DNA of 64,000 bases from Pseudomonas sp. stari2 (lineage in GTDB: Bacteria > Pseudomonadota > Gammaproteobacteria > Pseudomonadales > Pseudomonadaceae). The position numbers and the translations under genes are program-made. The stretch's first letter is position 1; each line of letters begins with the position of its first letter. Below the pieces are notes generated by a model that saw only the letters and a list, made by a program, of their open reading frames with translations, had not been told where the DNA came from and did no database searches. This document shows, one piece after another, positions 32,537 through 41,675 of this stretch. The stretch is taken from positions 3,095,501-3,159,500 of the forward strand of contig NZ_CP099760.1 in assembly GCF_040760005.1 (NCBI RefSeq). Reading direction: 5' to 3'.

Positions 32537-35500
32537 ATGCACCTGCTCAGGACCCAGCCCGGCGGTTTCGTGTCGGATGACAACATTGCCGACCTTGGAC
32601 AAACCCCCGCCGAGCTGGTGATCCTGTGCAGCGGCGATTCCAGCCTGGCGCTGCTCGCCGAAGCGGCGCAGCAACTGCCTGACGATTACCCTAGCGTGCG
32701 CCTGGCCAATCCGATGCAGGTGCAGAACCATGCGTCGGTCGACCTGTACGTCGACGAAGTGCTGCGTCACGCCAAGGTCATTCTGATTTCACTGCACGGC
32801 GGCATCGCTTATTGGCGTTATGGCGTCGAGCGGCTGGTGGAATTGTCCGAGCGTGGCGTGCAGGTGATTCTGGTGCCGGGAGATGATCGGCCCGACCCGG
32901 AGCTTAGCGGCTTGAGCACCGTAGGCGCCGAGGATCGTGACCGGCTCTGGCAGTTCCTGCGTCAGGGCGGCATGGGCAATGCGCTGGACTTCTTCCACTG
33001 TCTGGCCAATCGCTGGCTGGAGCGGGATTACGTGTGGGGCGAGCCGCAAACGCTGCCGCGCACGGCGATTTACCACCCGAACAAAAACACCGCCGAACTG
33101 AGTGACTGGCAAGCCGATTGGCTGCCCGCTCAACCGGCCGCGGCGGTGTTGTTTTACCGCTCGCATTTGCAAGCGGCCAACACGGCGTTTATCGACGTGT
33201 TCTGCCAACGGTTGCAGGCTGCCGGACTCAATCCGCTGCCGATTGCCGTGGCCAGTCTGAAAGAGCCCGGCTGCCTGTCGGTGGTCGAGGGCTGGCTGGA
33301 TGAGGTCGAGGCGGGGGTGATTCTGAACACCACCGGTTTCGCCCAGTCCAGCCCGGAAGCGCCGCATCTGCGGCCGTTCCGTCGCAACATTCCGGTGATT
33401 CAGGCGATTTGTGCGCAGGACAACGAGCCCGGATGGCGCGAGAGCGAGCAAGGCCTCGGTCCGCGAGATCTGGCGATGCACATCGCCTTGCCGGAGCTGG
33501 ACGGCCGGATTATCAGTCGGCCGATCAGCTTCAAGGACCTGGCCTGGCGCAGCGAGCGCAGTCAGTCCGACGTGGTGTGTTATCGGGCGCAGCCTGAGCG
33601 CATGGATTTCGTCGCCGAACTGGCGCGGCGCTGGGTCGATCTGGCTCGGGTGCCTAACACTGAAAAGCGGATCGCCCTGATCCTTGCCAATTACCCGACT
33701 CGGGATGGACGCATCGGTAACGGCGTCGGCCTTGATACGCCGGCCGCGGCGCTGAATATTCTGCGGGCGTTGCAAGTTGAGGGTTATCCATTGCCGGCCG
33801 AACTGCCGGACAGCGGCACCGAGTTGATCCGACAACTGCTCGGCGGGGTCAGCAACGACCTCGACACCCTCGATCAGCGCCCGTGCCAGCAGAGCCTGGC
33901 GATGGGCGACTACCTGACGATGTTCAACGCGCTGCCCGAAGCCAATCGCACGGCGGTTCTGGAGCGTTGGGGGGCGCCGCAAAACGATCCGATGTGCCGT
34001 GACGGGCGGATGATGATCGCCGGCCTGCGTTTTGGCCTGACCTTCGTCGGTATTCAACCGGCGCGGGGTTATCAGGTCGATCCGAGCGCGGTGTATCACG
34101 ACCCGGATCTGGTGCCGCCGCACGCGTACCTCGCGTTCTATTTCTGGCTGCGCCAGACCTACGGCGCTCATGGCGTGATCCACGTTGGCAAGCATGGCAA
34201 CCTCGAATGGCTGCCGGGCAAAGGCGTGGGCTTGTCGGAGAACTGCTGGCCGGATGCACTGCTCGGGCCGCTGCCGAACATCTATCCGTTCATCGTCAAC
34301 GACCCGGGCGAGGGCGCCCAGGCCAAGCGTCGCACTCAGGCGGTGATCATCGATCACTTGATGCCGCCGCTGACCCGTGCCGAAACCTACGGCCCATTGC
34401 GCAATCTCGAACTGCTCGCCGACGAGTATTACGAAGCGCAATTGCTCGATCCGCGCCGCGCCCGTGAGTTGCAGCGCGACATCCTGCAGCTGGTGCGTGA
34501 CACGCAGATCGATCGCGAACTGCAACTGGACGAAGGCCTCGACAGCGATGCCGATGCGGCGATCTGGCTGCCGCGTCTGGACACTTATCTGTGTGATCTG
34601 AAGGAATCGCAGATTCGCGATGGTCTGCACATCTTCGGCGAATCGCCGAGTGGGCGGCTGCGCATCGACACTCTGCTTGCGCTGCTGCGGATTCCTCGTG
34701 GCGATGGCAAGGGTGCGCAATCGAGTCTGCTGCGGGCGGTGGCGAAGGCGTTTGAGTTGGGGTTCGATCCGCTGGATTGCGCACTGGCTGATCCCTGGGC
34801 CGGCCCGCGTCCAATTGAGCTGCTGTCGGTTAGCGATGAGGTCTGGCGCACCGCAGGAGACACTCGCGAGCGTCTGGAGTTGTTCGCGGCGCATTTGATC
34901 GAGCAGTCGCTGGTGGGTGATGTGGCGCAACTGGACGCTGCAGGCTGGTCAGATGTGCAGGCGATCATCCAAGCGCTGCGCGAGGTGATCGCCCCGCGTC
35001 TGGACGCCTGCGGCCCGGCCGAAATGCGCGGCTTGCTCGACGCTCTGAGTGGCCGTTTCGTCCCGGCCGGCCCGAGCGGCGCACCGAGCCGCGGTCGTCT
35101 TGATGTGCTGCCAACCGGGCGCAATTTTTATTCGGTGGACGTGCGCAACCTGCCGACTACCACCGCATGGCGGATTGGCTTCCAGTCGGCCACGTTGATT
35201 CTGGAGCGACACCTGCAGGATCACGGCGACCATCTACGCCAGCTCGGCCTGTCGGTCTGGGGTACCGCAACCATGCGCACCGGCGGCGATGACATCGCCC
35301 AGGCCATGGCGCTGATGGGCGTGCGACCGGTGTGGGCCACGGGCAGTCAGCGGGTCGATGATTTCGAGATTCTGCCGCTGAGCCTGCTCGACCGGCCTCG
35401 GGTCGATGTCACGCTGCGTGTCTCCGGATTTTTCCGCGACGCGTTCGCCAACCTGATCCGCCTGTTCGACGCCGCCGTACAAGCCGTGGCGGAGCTGGAC

Positions 35501-36310
35501 GAACCGGACGATCTCAACCCATTGGCCGCCAAAGTGCGTGCCGAGCGCGAGGCGTTGCGGCAATCGGGTCTGGATGAGGACGCTGCGCGACGTCAGGCCG
35601 GCTGGCGGATCTTCGGTGCCAAACCCGGCGCCTACGGCGCGGGCGTGCAGGGCGCCATCGATGGTCGTCTGTGGCAAAGCCGCGAGGATCTGGCCGAGGT
35701 CTACCTGAACTGGGGCGCCTACGCTTACGGCGGTTCTGATGAAGGCACCGCCGCCCGCGAGCAGTTCGTCCAGCGCCTGAGCCAGGTGCAGGCCGTACTG
35801 CAAAACCAGGACAACCGCGAGCATGACTTGCTCGATTCCAATGATTACTACCAATTCCAGGGCGGCATGCTCGCCGCCGTGGAAAGCCTGCGTGGCGAAA
35901 CGGCGGCCAGTTATCACGGCGATCACAGCCAGCCGGACTTGCCGAAGATCCGCACCCTGAAAGAAGAGCTGAACCGGGTGATCCGCTCCCGGGCGGCCAA
36001 TCCGAAATGGATCGACGGAGTCAAACGCCATGGCTATAAAGGCGCGTTCGAACTGGCGGCGACCATCGATAACCTGTTTGCCTTCGATGCCACCACCCAA
36101 CTGATCGACGATCACCAGTACGCGTTGTTGGCCGATGCCTATCTGCTGGACCCGGCGACCCGAGAGTTCGTGCGCGAGCATAATCCCCACGCGCTGCGCG
36201 ACATGACCGAGCGTATGCTCGAAGCGCAGCAGCGCGGGATGTGGCAGGAGCCGGGTGTCTATAAAGAAGCACTCGAGAACCTGCTGCTGGATATAGAAGA
36301 AGAGAGCTGA
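32537..36310 (+). CDS. cobN: Cobaltochelatase subunit CobN
   Basis: A 1257-residue large subunit that inserts cobalt into hydrogenobyrinic acid a,c-diamide in the aerobic cobalamin route; related to the ChlH/BchH subunit of magnesium chelatase. The length fits CobN. Recognisable stretches include GVIHVGKHGNLEWLPGK and the RIFGAKPGAYGAGV region in the C-terminal half. It lies between cobW and a ChlI-like ATPase gene (2-base gap), giving a complete chelatase set. It should be controlled by the riboswitch upstream of cobW. Confidence 0.96.
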   Translation: MHLLRTQPGGFVSDDNIADLGQTPAELVILCSGDSSLALLAEAAQQLPDDYPSVRLANPMQVQNHASVDLYVDEVLRHAKVILISLHGGIAYWRYGVERLVELSERGVQVILVPGDDRPDPELSGLSTVGAEDRDRLWQFLRQGGMGNALDFFHCLANRWLERDYVWGEPQTLPRTAIYHPNKNTAELSDWQADWLPAQPAAAVLFYRSHLQAANTAFIDVFCQRLQAAGLNPLPIAVASLKEPGCLSVVEGWLDEVEAGVILNTTGFAQSSPEAPHLRPFRRNIPVIQAICAQDNEPGWRESEQGLGPRDLAMHIALPELDGRIISRPISFKDLAWRSERSQSDVVCYRAQPERMDFVAELARRWVDLARVPNTEKRIALILANYPTRDGRIGNGVGLDTPAAALNILRALQVEGYPLPAELPDSGTELIRQLLGGVSNDLDTLDQRPCQQSLAMGDYLTMFNALPEANRTAVLERWGAPQNDPMCRDGRMMIAGLRFGLTFVGIQPARGYQVDPSAVYHDPDLVPPHAYLAFYFWLRQTYGAHGVIHVGKHGNLEWLPGKGVGLSENCWPDALLGPLPNIYPFIVNDPGEGAQAKRRTQAVIIDHLMPPLTRAETYGPLRNLELLADEYYEAQLLDPRRARELQRDILQLVRDTQIDRELQLDEGLDSDADAAIWLPRLDTYLCDLKESQIRDGLHIFGESPSGRLRIDTLLALLRIPRGDGKGAQSSLLRAVAKAFELGFDPLDCALADPWAGPRPIELLSVSDEVWRTAGDTRERLELFAAHLIEQSLVGDVAQLDAAGWSDVQAIIQALREVIAPRLDACGPAEMRGLLDALSGRFVPAGPSGAPSRGRLDVLPTGRNFYSVDVRNLPTTTAWRIGFQSATLILERHLQDHGDHLRQLGLSVWGTATMRTGGDDIAQAMALMGVRPVWATGSQRVDDFEILPLSLLDRPRVDVTLRVSGFFRDAFANLIRLFDAAVQAVAELDEPDDLNPLAAKVRAEREALRQSGLDEDAARRQAGWRIFGAKPGAYGAGVQGAIDGRLWQSREDLAEVYLNWGAYAYGGSDEGTAAREQFVQRLSQVQAVLQNQDNREHDLLDSNDYYQFQGGMLAAVESLRGETAASYHGDHSQPDLPKIRTLKEELNRVIRSRAANPKWIDGVKRHGYKGAFELAATIDNLFAFDATTQLIDDHQYALLADAYLLDPATREFVREHNPHALRDMTERMLEAQQRGMWQEPGVYKEALENLLLDIEEES

Positions 36311-36312
36311 AC

Positions 36313-37314
36313 ATGACCGATATCCCACATTTCCCGCTCTCTGCGGTGGTCGGCGCCGATGATCTGAAACTGGCGTTGTATCTCACGGCCATCGACCCGA
36401 AGATCGGCGGCGTGCTGATCGAAGGCCCGCGTGGCATGGCCAAGTCGACCCTGGCCCGGGGCCTGGCGGATTTGCTGGCCAGCGGTCAGTTCGTCACCTT
36501 GCCATTGGGCGCGACTGAGGAACGGCTGGTCGGCACGCTGGATCTGGATGCGGCACTCAGTGACGGTCGTGCGCAGTTTTCTCCAGGTGTGTTGGCCAAG
36601 GCTGACGGCGGCGTGTTGTATGTCGATGAAGTGAATCTGCTGCCCGATCATCTGGTGGATCTGTTGCTCGACGTGGCCGCCAGCGGCACCAACCTGATCG
36701 AGCGCGACGGCATTTCCCATCGGCATTCGGCGAAGTTTGTCCTGATCGGTACGATGAACCCGGAAGAGGGTGAGTTGCGTCCACAACTGCTCGATCGCTT
36801 TGGCCTGAACGTCGCCCTGAGCGGTCACACGGCGCCGGTCGAGCGCGGGCAGATCATTCGTCGTCGGCTGGACTTCGACAGCGATCCGCAGGCCTTCTGT
36901 GGGCACTGGGAAACCGAACAGCAAGCCCTGCGTGAGCGCTGTGAAAACGCCCGCAATGCCTTGGCGAATATCCCCCTCGACGATGAGGCGCTGGCGCAGA
37001 TTACCGATCGTTGCTTTGCGGCCCGTGTCGATGGCCTGCGTGCCGATCTGGTCTGGCTGCGTGCTGCTCGGGCCCATGCGGCCTGGCGCGGCGCCGAAGC
37101 CATCGCCAAGCAAGATATCGATGCGGTGGCTGAATTTGCCTTGCGTCATCGTCGCCGCGAACAGTCTTCGACCAGTGCCCAACCTCCGGGGCAATCGCCG
37201 TCCGGCACCCAGACCGAGCCCAGTGAAGGTCAGGGGCAATGGGGCGAAATGCCGGCGCCGGCACTCGCCACTGGCACGCGCCGCGAAGTCCCTGCCTGGC
37301 CAAAAAAGCCATAG
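36313..37314 (+). CDS. ChlI-like AAA+ ATPase, predicted chelatase subunit
   Basis: A 333-residue AAA+ protein of the magnesium chelatase I family. It shows a Walker A GPRGMAKST near residues 39-47, the ChlI-type insert LGATEERLVGTLDLD, Walker B VLYVDEVNLL and the sensor region GTMNPEEGELRPQLLDRFGL. In Pseudomonas such genes sit with cobN and are thought to replace CobS as the ATP-driven motor. The C-terminal 50 residues are proline- and glutamine-rich and overlap the next frame. Confidence 0.88.
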   Translation: MTDIPHFPLSAVVGADDLKLALYLTAIDPKIGGVLIEGPRGMAKSTLARGLADLLASGQFVTLPLGATEERLVGTLDLDAALSDGRAQFSPGVLAKADGGVLYVDEVNLLPDHLVDLLLDVAASGTNLIERDGISHRHSAKFVLIGTMNPEEGELRPQLLDRFGLNVALSGHTAPVERGQIIRRRLDFDSDPQAFCGHWETEQQALRERCENARNALANIPLDDEALAQITDRCFAARVDGLRADLVWLRAARAHAAWRGAEAIAKQDIDAVAEFALRHRRREQSSTSAQPPGQSPSGTQTEPSEGQGQWGEMPAPALATGTRREVPAWPKKP

Positions 37315-37979
37315 GCATTCGCCCCCGATCCGACGCGGGGGCGAATGCCAGACCCCGCGCCGGACGCCTGGACAATGGCCGACAAGGCAAACGTCACGCC
37401 GCTCGCAGTGGTTCGGTGAACTGGCCGGGGACGTTGCTCAATGGATGCCCGAAAGTGCGCGCCGATCTGCTGTTTCAACTGCGCACCCGCACACCTCATG
37501 AACTGTGGCTGGTGATCGTCGATGCCTCGGCTTCTACCCGTCGTCATCAAGCGTTGAGCGATGCCAAAGGCGTGCTTGCGCAATTGTTCGATGACGCTTA
37601 TCGGCAACGGGCGCGACTTGCCTTGCTGACCGCCAGTGGGGCAGCGCCGAAATGGCAGGTGCAGGGTTTGAAGGCTTCCAGCGGATTGCGAACGTGGCTC
37701 GATGATTTGGGTGCGGGCGGCGGCACGCCACTGCTGGCGGCGCTGAACGAGGCGGGACACTGGCTGACGGTGCGTCGCAAGCGATTTCCCGCCGAGCAAC
37801 AGCGTCTGCTGGTGCTCACCGATGGGCGCTTGAAAGAGTGGCCGGGATTACCGGCACTGGGCTGTCCGGGCCTGTTGATCGATATCGAGCGCGGGCCGAT
37901 CCGGCTGGGCCGGGCCAGGCAGTTGGCGACTGCGCTGGAAGCGGATTACCGGCATATCGACGATTTATTGTCTGTCTGA
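37239..37979 (+). CDS. VWA-domain protein (ChlD-like), predicted chelatase subunit
   Basis: Up to 246 residues. The von Willebrand A fold has the metal-site motif DASAS (in VIVDASASTRRH), a conserved threonine in GGGTPLL and LTDG, matching the C-terminal domain of ChlD/CobT. It probably works with the ChlI-like ATPase to drive CobN. The start is uncertain: the only in-frame ATG (37239) overlaps the ATPase gene by 76 bases, and later candidates are GTG or TTG. Translation by coupling, or a start near 37400, is possible. Confidence 0.72.
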   Translation: MGRNAGAGTRHWHAPRSPCLAKKAIGIRPRSDAGANARPRAGRLDNGRQGKRHAARSGSVNWPGTLLNGCPKVRADLLFQLRTRTPHELWLVIVDASASTRRHQALSDAKGVLAQLFDDAYRQRARLALLTASGAAPKWQVQGLKASSGLRTWLDDLGAGGGTPLLAALNEAGHWLTVRRKRFPAEQQRLLVLTDGRLKEWPGLPALGCPGLLIDIERGPIRLGRARQLATALEADYRHIDDLLSV

Positions 37980-38019
37980 GGTCTATGCTGCATCCAGCCC
38001 ACATCACAAGGAGTGAATC

Positions 38020-39663
38020 ATGCGCTTACTGGTTGCCAATCCTCAGGACGATTTTCGCGTAAAGGCTTACGCCGGCACCAACGGCGTGCTACTGGCGATG
38101 GACCTCGCCGAACCCCGCCGCAAAGGCCTGCTGGGGTTTGCCATCGAGAAGCAGCAGGGCGACAAACCGTGGCAGTTCCTGTTCAATAGCCTGACCTTTC
38201 CCGGCAAGGCTCACACCTTCCCGCAGTTTCACGCCACGCCGAGTGATATCGCACCGCTGCAGAAGTTTCGCTGGGCCGATTACGCGGTCAATCCCGGGAC
38301 GACCATGCATTACCGCGTACATCTGGCCTACGGCACGGCCGATGCGCCGGCGCTGGGGGAGTCGCTGGAGTTGAGCATTACCTCCGACGATGGTCATCCC
38401 GGCAATCAGAGTGTGATCTTCAACCGCGCCGTGGCCGCCAGTCAGGCGTTCCAGCGCAAGTTTCCCGACCTGGACGCACAGATCAGCGCCAACAAGAACA
38501 TGCCCATCGAGGCCTGGCCCGATGCTGCACGGCAATGGCTGGAGAACGGCCTGCTCGGACGCTTGCAGGGGTTCATCGAACGTGCGCCCGATGGCGAGTG
38601 GGCGCTAGACATTGCGATCTACGAATATCAACTGCAAGCCATCATCGACACGGTGAACGCGGCATTCGATCGCGGCGTACAGGTGCGGGTTTTGTATCAC
38701 GCCAAGCCCGGCGATGAAGACACCACGATGAACGAGACCAGCCTCGCCAAGTTGCCGGAAACCAGCAAACGCGGGCGGGTGACCCACGATATTTTCCACG
38801 ACAAGTTCATCGTCCTCAGCCGTATCGCTGGCGGTGAGCGGCAACCCCAGGCCGTGCTGTGCGGCAGTACCAACTTCACCGCCAACGGCGTGTATCGCCA
38901 GGCTAACGTGGTGCATGTGCTGGATGACACGGCCATCGCGGCCAGTTACTTGCAGACTTTCGAACAGGTCTGGGCAACGCCGGCAGATGTCGGTGCCACC
39001 CGGGACTGGATCACCCAGCACAACCCGATGAATCCGGCGCAACCGCTGTTTGCGGGGTTTTCGCCGCGCAGTGGTGGTGCCGATCTGCGCGAGTTCGTCG
39101 ACATCATCAACGCGGCGAAGAAGGACGTGCTGTTCGTTACCGCGTTCACCTTGCCCGATGCCATTCTCAACGCGCTGCTCGGTCAGCCCCATGACGACAT
39201 CCTGCGTTACGGCCTGCAGAACACCGCCAGTCGCATCACCGGATTCCACGCCGATCGCACAGCCGAGTTCGCTGCCACCGCGCTGCTCAACACCGGGCTG
39301 GAAGGCTGGCTGAAAGAGAACATGAAAGGCCAGAAGGGCAACCTGCTGGTGCACACCAAAGCGATCGTCACCGACTTCACCAGTGACAGCCCGACGATTA
39401 TCAGCGGCAGTCACAACCTCAGCACCGCGGCCAGCAACGGCAACGACGAGAACTTCCTGATCATTCGTGGCGACACCGAACTGGCGGATCGCTATGGCCT
39501 GGAACTGTTGCGGTTCTACGAGCATTACCGCTTCCGCTATTTCGCGAAGAAACTGGCGTTGAAGCAGGTGCAGCCGTTGGCGGCGGATGACAGCTGGACC
39601 AACGACTATTACGTCGAAGGGGATTTACGCCAGCTGTCTCGTCTGCGGTTTGCCGGGCGCTAG
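38020..39663 (+). CDS. Phospholipase D-like protein with one degenerate HKD motif
   Basis: A 547-residue protein with two PLD-type half-sites. The second is canonical: His445, Lys447 and Asp452 in HTKAIVTD, followed by SGSHNLS. The first is HDKFIVLS, with His260 and Lys262 but serine at the usual aspartate position (267), followed by GSTNFT. No signal peptide or membrane segment is seen. The first 150 residues are of unknown type. The substrate (phospholipid, DNA or RNA) is undetermined. It starts 40 bases after the VWA gene with a good AAGGAG site, so it may be transcribed with that operon. It converges on the next gene with a 3-base gap. Confidence 0.8.
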   Translation: MRLLVANPQDDFRVKAYAGTNGVLLAMDLAEPRRKGLLGFAIEKQQGDKPWQFLFNSLTFPGKAHTFPQFHATPSDIAPLQKFRWADYAVNPGTTMHYRVHLAYGTADAPALGESLELSITSDDGHPGNQSVIFNRAVAASQAFQRKFPDLDAQISANKNMPIEAWPDAARQWLENGLLGRLQGFIERAPDGEWALDIAIYEYQLQAIIDTVNAAFDRGVQVRVLYHAKPGDEDTTMNETSLAKLPETSKRGRVTHDIFHDKFIVLSRIAGGERQPQAVLCGSTNFTANGVYRQANVVHVLDDTAIAASYLQTFEQVWATPADVGATRDWITQHNPMNPAQPLFAGFSPRSGGADLREFVDIINAAKKDVLFVTAFTLPDAILNALLGQPHDDILRYGLQNTASRITGFHADRTAEFAATALLNTGLEGWLKENMKGQKGNLLVHTKAIVTDFTSDSPTIISGSHNLSTAASNGNDENFLIIRGDTELADRYGLELLRFYEHYRFRYFAKKLALKQVQPLAADDSWTNDYYVEGDLRQLSRLRFAGR

Positions 39664-39666
39664 CGC

Positions 39667-40890
39667 TTATACATCCATCGCCTGACGGTACTGGCGGGTT
39701 CGGCGACTGAGGTACAACCGGTCGCGGATCAGTGCCCAGAGTGCCGATACTTCGGGATGCGGCTGGCGGCCCCGGCTCAGGCGCGCCATCTGGAAGCGCA
39801 CCACGGCCATGTTCGCCAGCGCGGCCAGCGGTTTGCGTTTCCAGCGGATCGGCGGCAGTTGCGGCTCACTGTGGCGACCTTCGCGCCAGTGTTTGACCAG
39901 GCTCGGCTCGATGGCCAGCGCGGTGGCGATACCGGCCATGTCGATGCCGCTGTCGAGCACTTGTTCGACGATGGGCAAGCGTCGGATACCGCCGGTGACC
40001 ATCACCGGCATGCGGGCGACGCTGGCCAGTTCGCTGGCCATTTCCAGAAAGAATGCCTCACGGGCCAGGGTGCGTCCGTCGCGGGCTTCGCCTTGCATCG
40101 CCGGCGCCTCGTAGCTGCCGCCGGACAGCTCGAGCAGGTCGATTGGCTGTTCGTTGAGCCATTCGATTACCTGTCGGGCATCGTCCGTGTCGAAACCGCC
40201 GCGCTGGAAGTCCGCCGAATTCAGTTTCACTGCAACGCAGAACTGCGGTGAAACGGCCTGACGCACAGCCTCGATCACCGACAGCAACAGGCGTGCACGG
40301 TTTTCCAGCGAACCGCCCCAGCGGTCGGTGCGACGATTGGTCAGCGGCGAGAGAAACTGGCTGAGCAGATAACCGTGGGCCGCGTGGATCTGGATGCCGG
40401 TGAACCCGGCTTTCTCGGCAAGCGCGGCGCTCTTGGCGAAACGCTGAATCACATCTTCGATGTCGTCCTCGGTCATCGGTTTTGGCTCGGCGAACAATTT
40501 CGAGAACGAACCCATTTCCAGCGCCACGGCTGACGGCGCCAACGCTTGCTGGCCCATGTTGGCGAAGGTCTGGCGGCCAGGATGGTTGAGCTGCACCCAG
40601 ACCTGCGCACCGCCACTGCGGGCGATTTCGGCCCACTGACGGAAACGGTCCAGATGCCGTTCGTCTTCCAGCACCACGCCACCGGGGCCGGTCATGGCGC
40701 GGCGGTCGATCATGACGTTACCGGTCAGCAACAAACCGGCGCCGCCGTCGGCCCAGGCTTGATACAAGCGAAACAATTCGCGGGACGGTGCCTGGTCACG
40801 ATCCGCAAGGTTTTCTTCCATGGCGGCTTTGGCGATACGGTTGCCGACGGTTTGACCGTTGGGTAGTTTCAAAATCTGGAAGGGCGACAT
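39667..40890 (-). CDS. NADH:flavin oxidoreductase, Old Yellow Enzyme family
   Basis: A 407-residue FMN-dependent TIM-barrel reductase. Family motifs are QLNHPGRQ, IQIHAAHGYLLSQFLSP with NRRTDRWGGS, and the C-terminal phosphate-binding MVTGGIR. Such enzymes reduce activated alkenes or related electrophiles with NAD(P)H. ATG 40890 is preceded by GAGGAG; upstream in-frame ATGs lie in the promoter region. It is divergent from a MerR-type regulator and has a MerR-style promoter, so it is probably induced by a reactive compound. The physiological substrate is unknown. Confidence 0.88.
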   Translation of the reverse strand: MSPFQILKLPNGQTVGNRIAKAAMEENLADRDQAPSRELFRLYQAWADGGAGLLLTGNVMIDRRAMTGPGGVVLEDERHLDRFRQWAEIARSGGAQVWVQLNHPGRQTFANMGQQALAPSAVALEMGSFSKLFAEPKPMTEDDIEDVIQRFAKSAALAEKAGFTGIQIHAAHGYLLSQFLSPLTNRRTDRWGGSLENRARLLLSVIEAVRQAVSPQFCVAVKLNSADFQRGGFDTDDARQVIEWLNEQPIDLLELSGGSYEAPAMQGEARDGRTLAREAFFLEMASELASVARMPVMVTGGIRRLPIVEQVLDSGIDMAGIATALAIEPSLVKHWREGRHSEPQLPPIRWKRKPLAALANMAVVRFQMARLSRGRQPHPEVSALWALIRDRLYLSRRTRQYRQAMDV

Positions 40891-40918
40891 TGCTTGACTC
40901 CTCATCAGTGATGGAGAG

Positions 40919-40949
40919 AGGCTAAGCTTAAAGTTAACTTTAATGTCAA
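40919..40949 (-). promoter_or_regulatory. MerR-type promoter with operator palindrome
   Basis: On the minus strand, TTGACA (40949-40944) and TAGCCT (40924-40919) are 19 bases apart. The perfect 16-bp palindrome TTAAAGTTAACTTTAA (40928-40943) lies between them. The overlong spacer with central dyad is the hallmark of promoters activated by MerR-family regulators. It drives the oxidoreductase gene; the regulator gene diverges from it. Confidence 0.8.
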
Positions 40950-40969
40950 GCAGGCAATTCGAGGCTGAA

Positions 40970-41380
40970 ATGAAAATTGGTGAACTGGCGCAACAGAGCG
41001 GGCTGAGCGCTTCGAGCATTCGCTTCTACGAGGCTCAGGGTCTGATTCCCAAAGTGGAACGCTTGGGTAATGGCTATCGGCGCTACCCGCCGCAAGTGCT
41101 GCAAACCCTGAACATCATCCGCAGTGCCCAACAGGCCGGGTTTTCCCTTGAAGAGCTCAAGCAATTGCTGCCGGCTGCCGGGACCGGCGAGTTCAAGCAC
41201 GATGAACTGGTGGACGGGCTGACACGCAAGGTCGAGCAGATCGAAGTCATGCAACAGCATCTGGCCCAGAGCAAGGCGCGGTTGCTGGAGGTGATCGACA
41301 GCATTCAATCCAAACCCGAAGGCATGAGCTGCGGCGCTAACGCCGAACGGGTGCTGGCCTCGATCTACCCGGAATCCTGA
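40970..41380 (+). CDS. MerR-family transcriptional regulator
   Basis: A 136-residue activator of the MerR family. The N-terminal winged helix-turn-helix (MKIGELAQQSGLSASSIRFYE region) is followed by the RYPPQVLQTL wing and a coiled-coil dimerisation helix near 80-115. A single cysteine near the end (SCGAN) is the only obvious redox or metal candidate. ATG 40970 gives the conserved MKIGELA start. It probably controls the divergent oxidoreductase gene through the palindrome between them. The inducer is unknown. Confidence 0.88.
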   Translation: MKIGELAQQSGLSASSIRFYEAQGLIPKVERLGNGYRRYPPQVLQTLNIIRSAQQAGFSLEELKQLLPAAGTGEFKHDELVDGLTRKVEQIEVMQQHLAQSKARLLEVIDSIQSKPEGMSCGANAERVLASIYPES

Positions 41381-41675
41381 CGCGACGGCGAAGGCGTACA
41401 GATTTTGAAATGATTTCCAACTGTAGGAAAAGTCATCTGAGCCTGTACGCTTCAAGGCCTTTTTTCATTCAGGATTTGCATGAATACCCTCTCGGAGCCT
41501 CCCAGTTCTATTCAAAGAACCCCGTTCCCCTCGCGCCACGGCGCGGTCTTGACGCACTCGCAGCATCCAGTCTTCCGACTCCCGACTATCGTTGATGGCG
41601 CAGCCTCCGAGCTTTCGCGCCGCACTTTGCCGTGTCCGGCAGCCTGAATTCACTGAAGAGAGATAGAGACAGATT
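41381..41675. other. Intergenic stretch with possible terminator and long leader
   Basis: After the MerR gene, GAAGGCGTACAG (41390-41401) can pair with CTGTACGCTTC (41443-41453), with one bulge and a large loop, ahead of a T-run at 41459-41465. This may be its terminator. The remaining 200 bases before the terC-like gene are an untranslated leader without a recognised RNA family; I looked for a manganese riboswitch and did not find its conserved core. Confidence 0.4.

Noticed and set aside
30719..32770. 683-codon minus-strand frame across the repeat region and cobW
   Set aside because: It runs through a riboswitch and non-coding repeats and opposite cobW; histidine/valine-rich shadow translation.
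41460..41675. Manganese (yybP-ykoY) riboswitch before the TerC gene
   Set aside because: TerC genes often carry one, but the conserved aptamer core could not be found in this leader.
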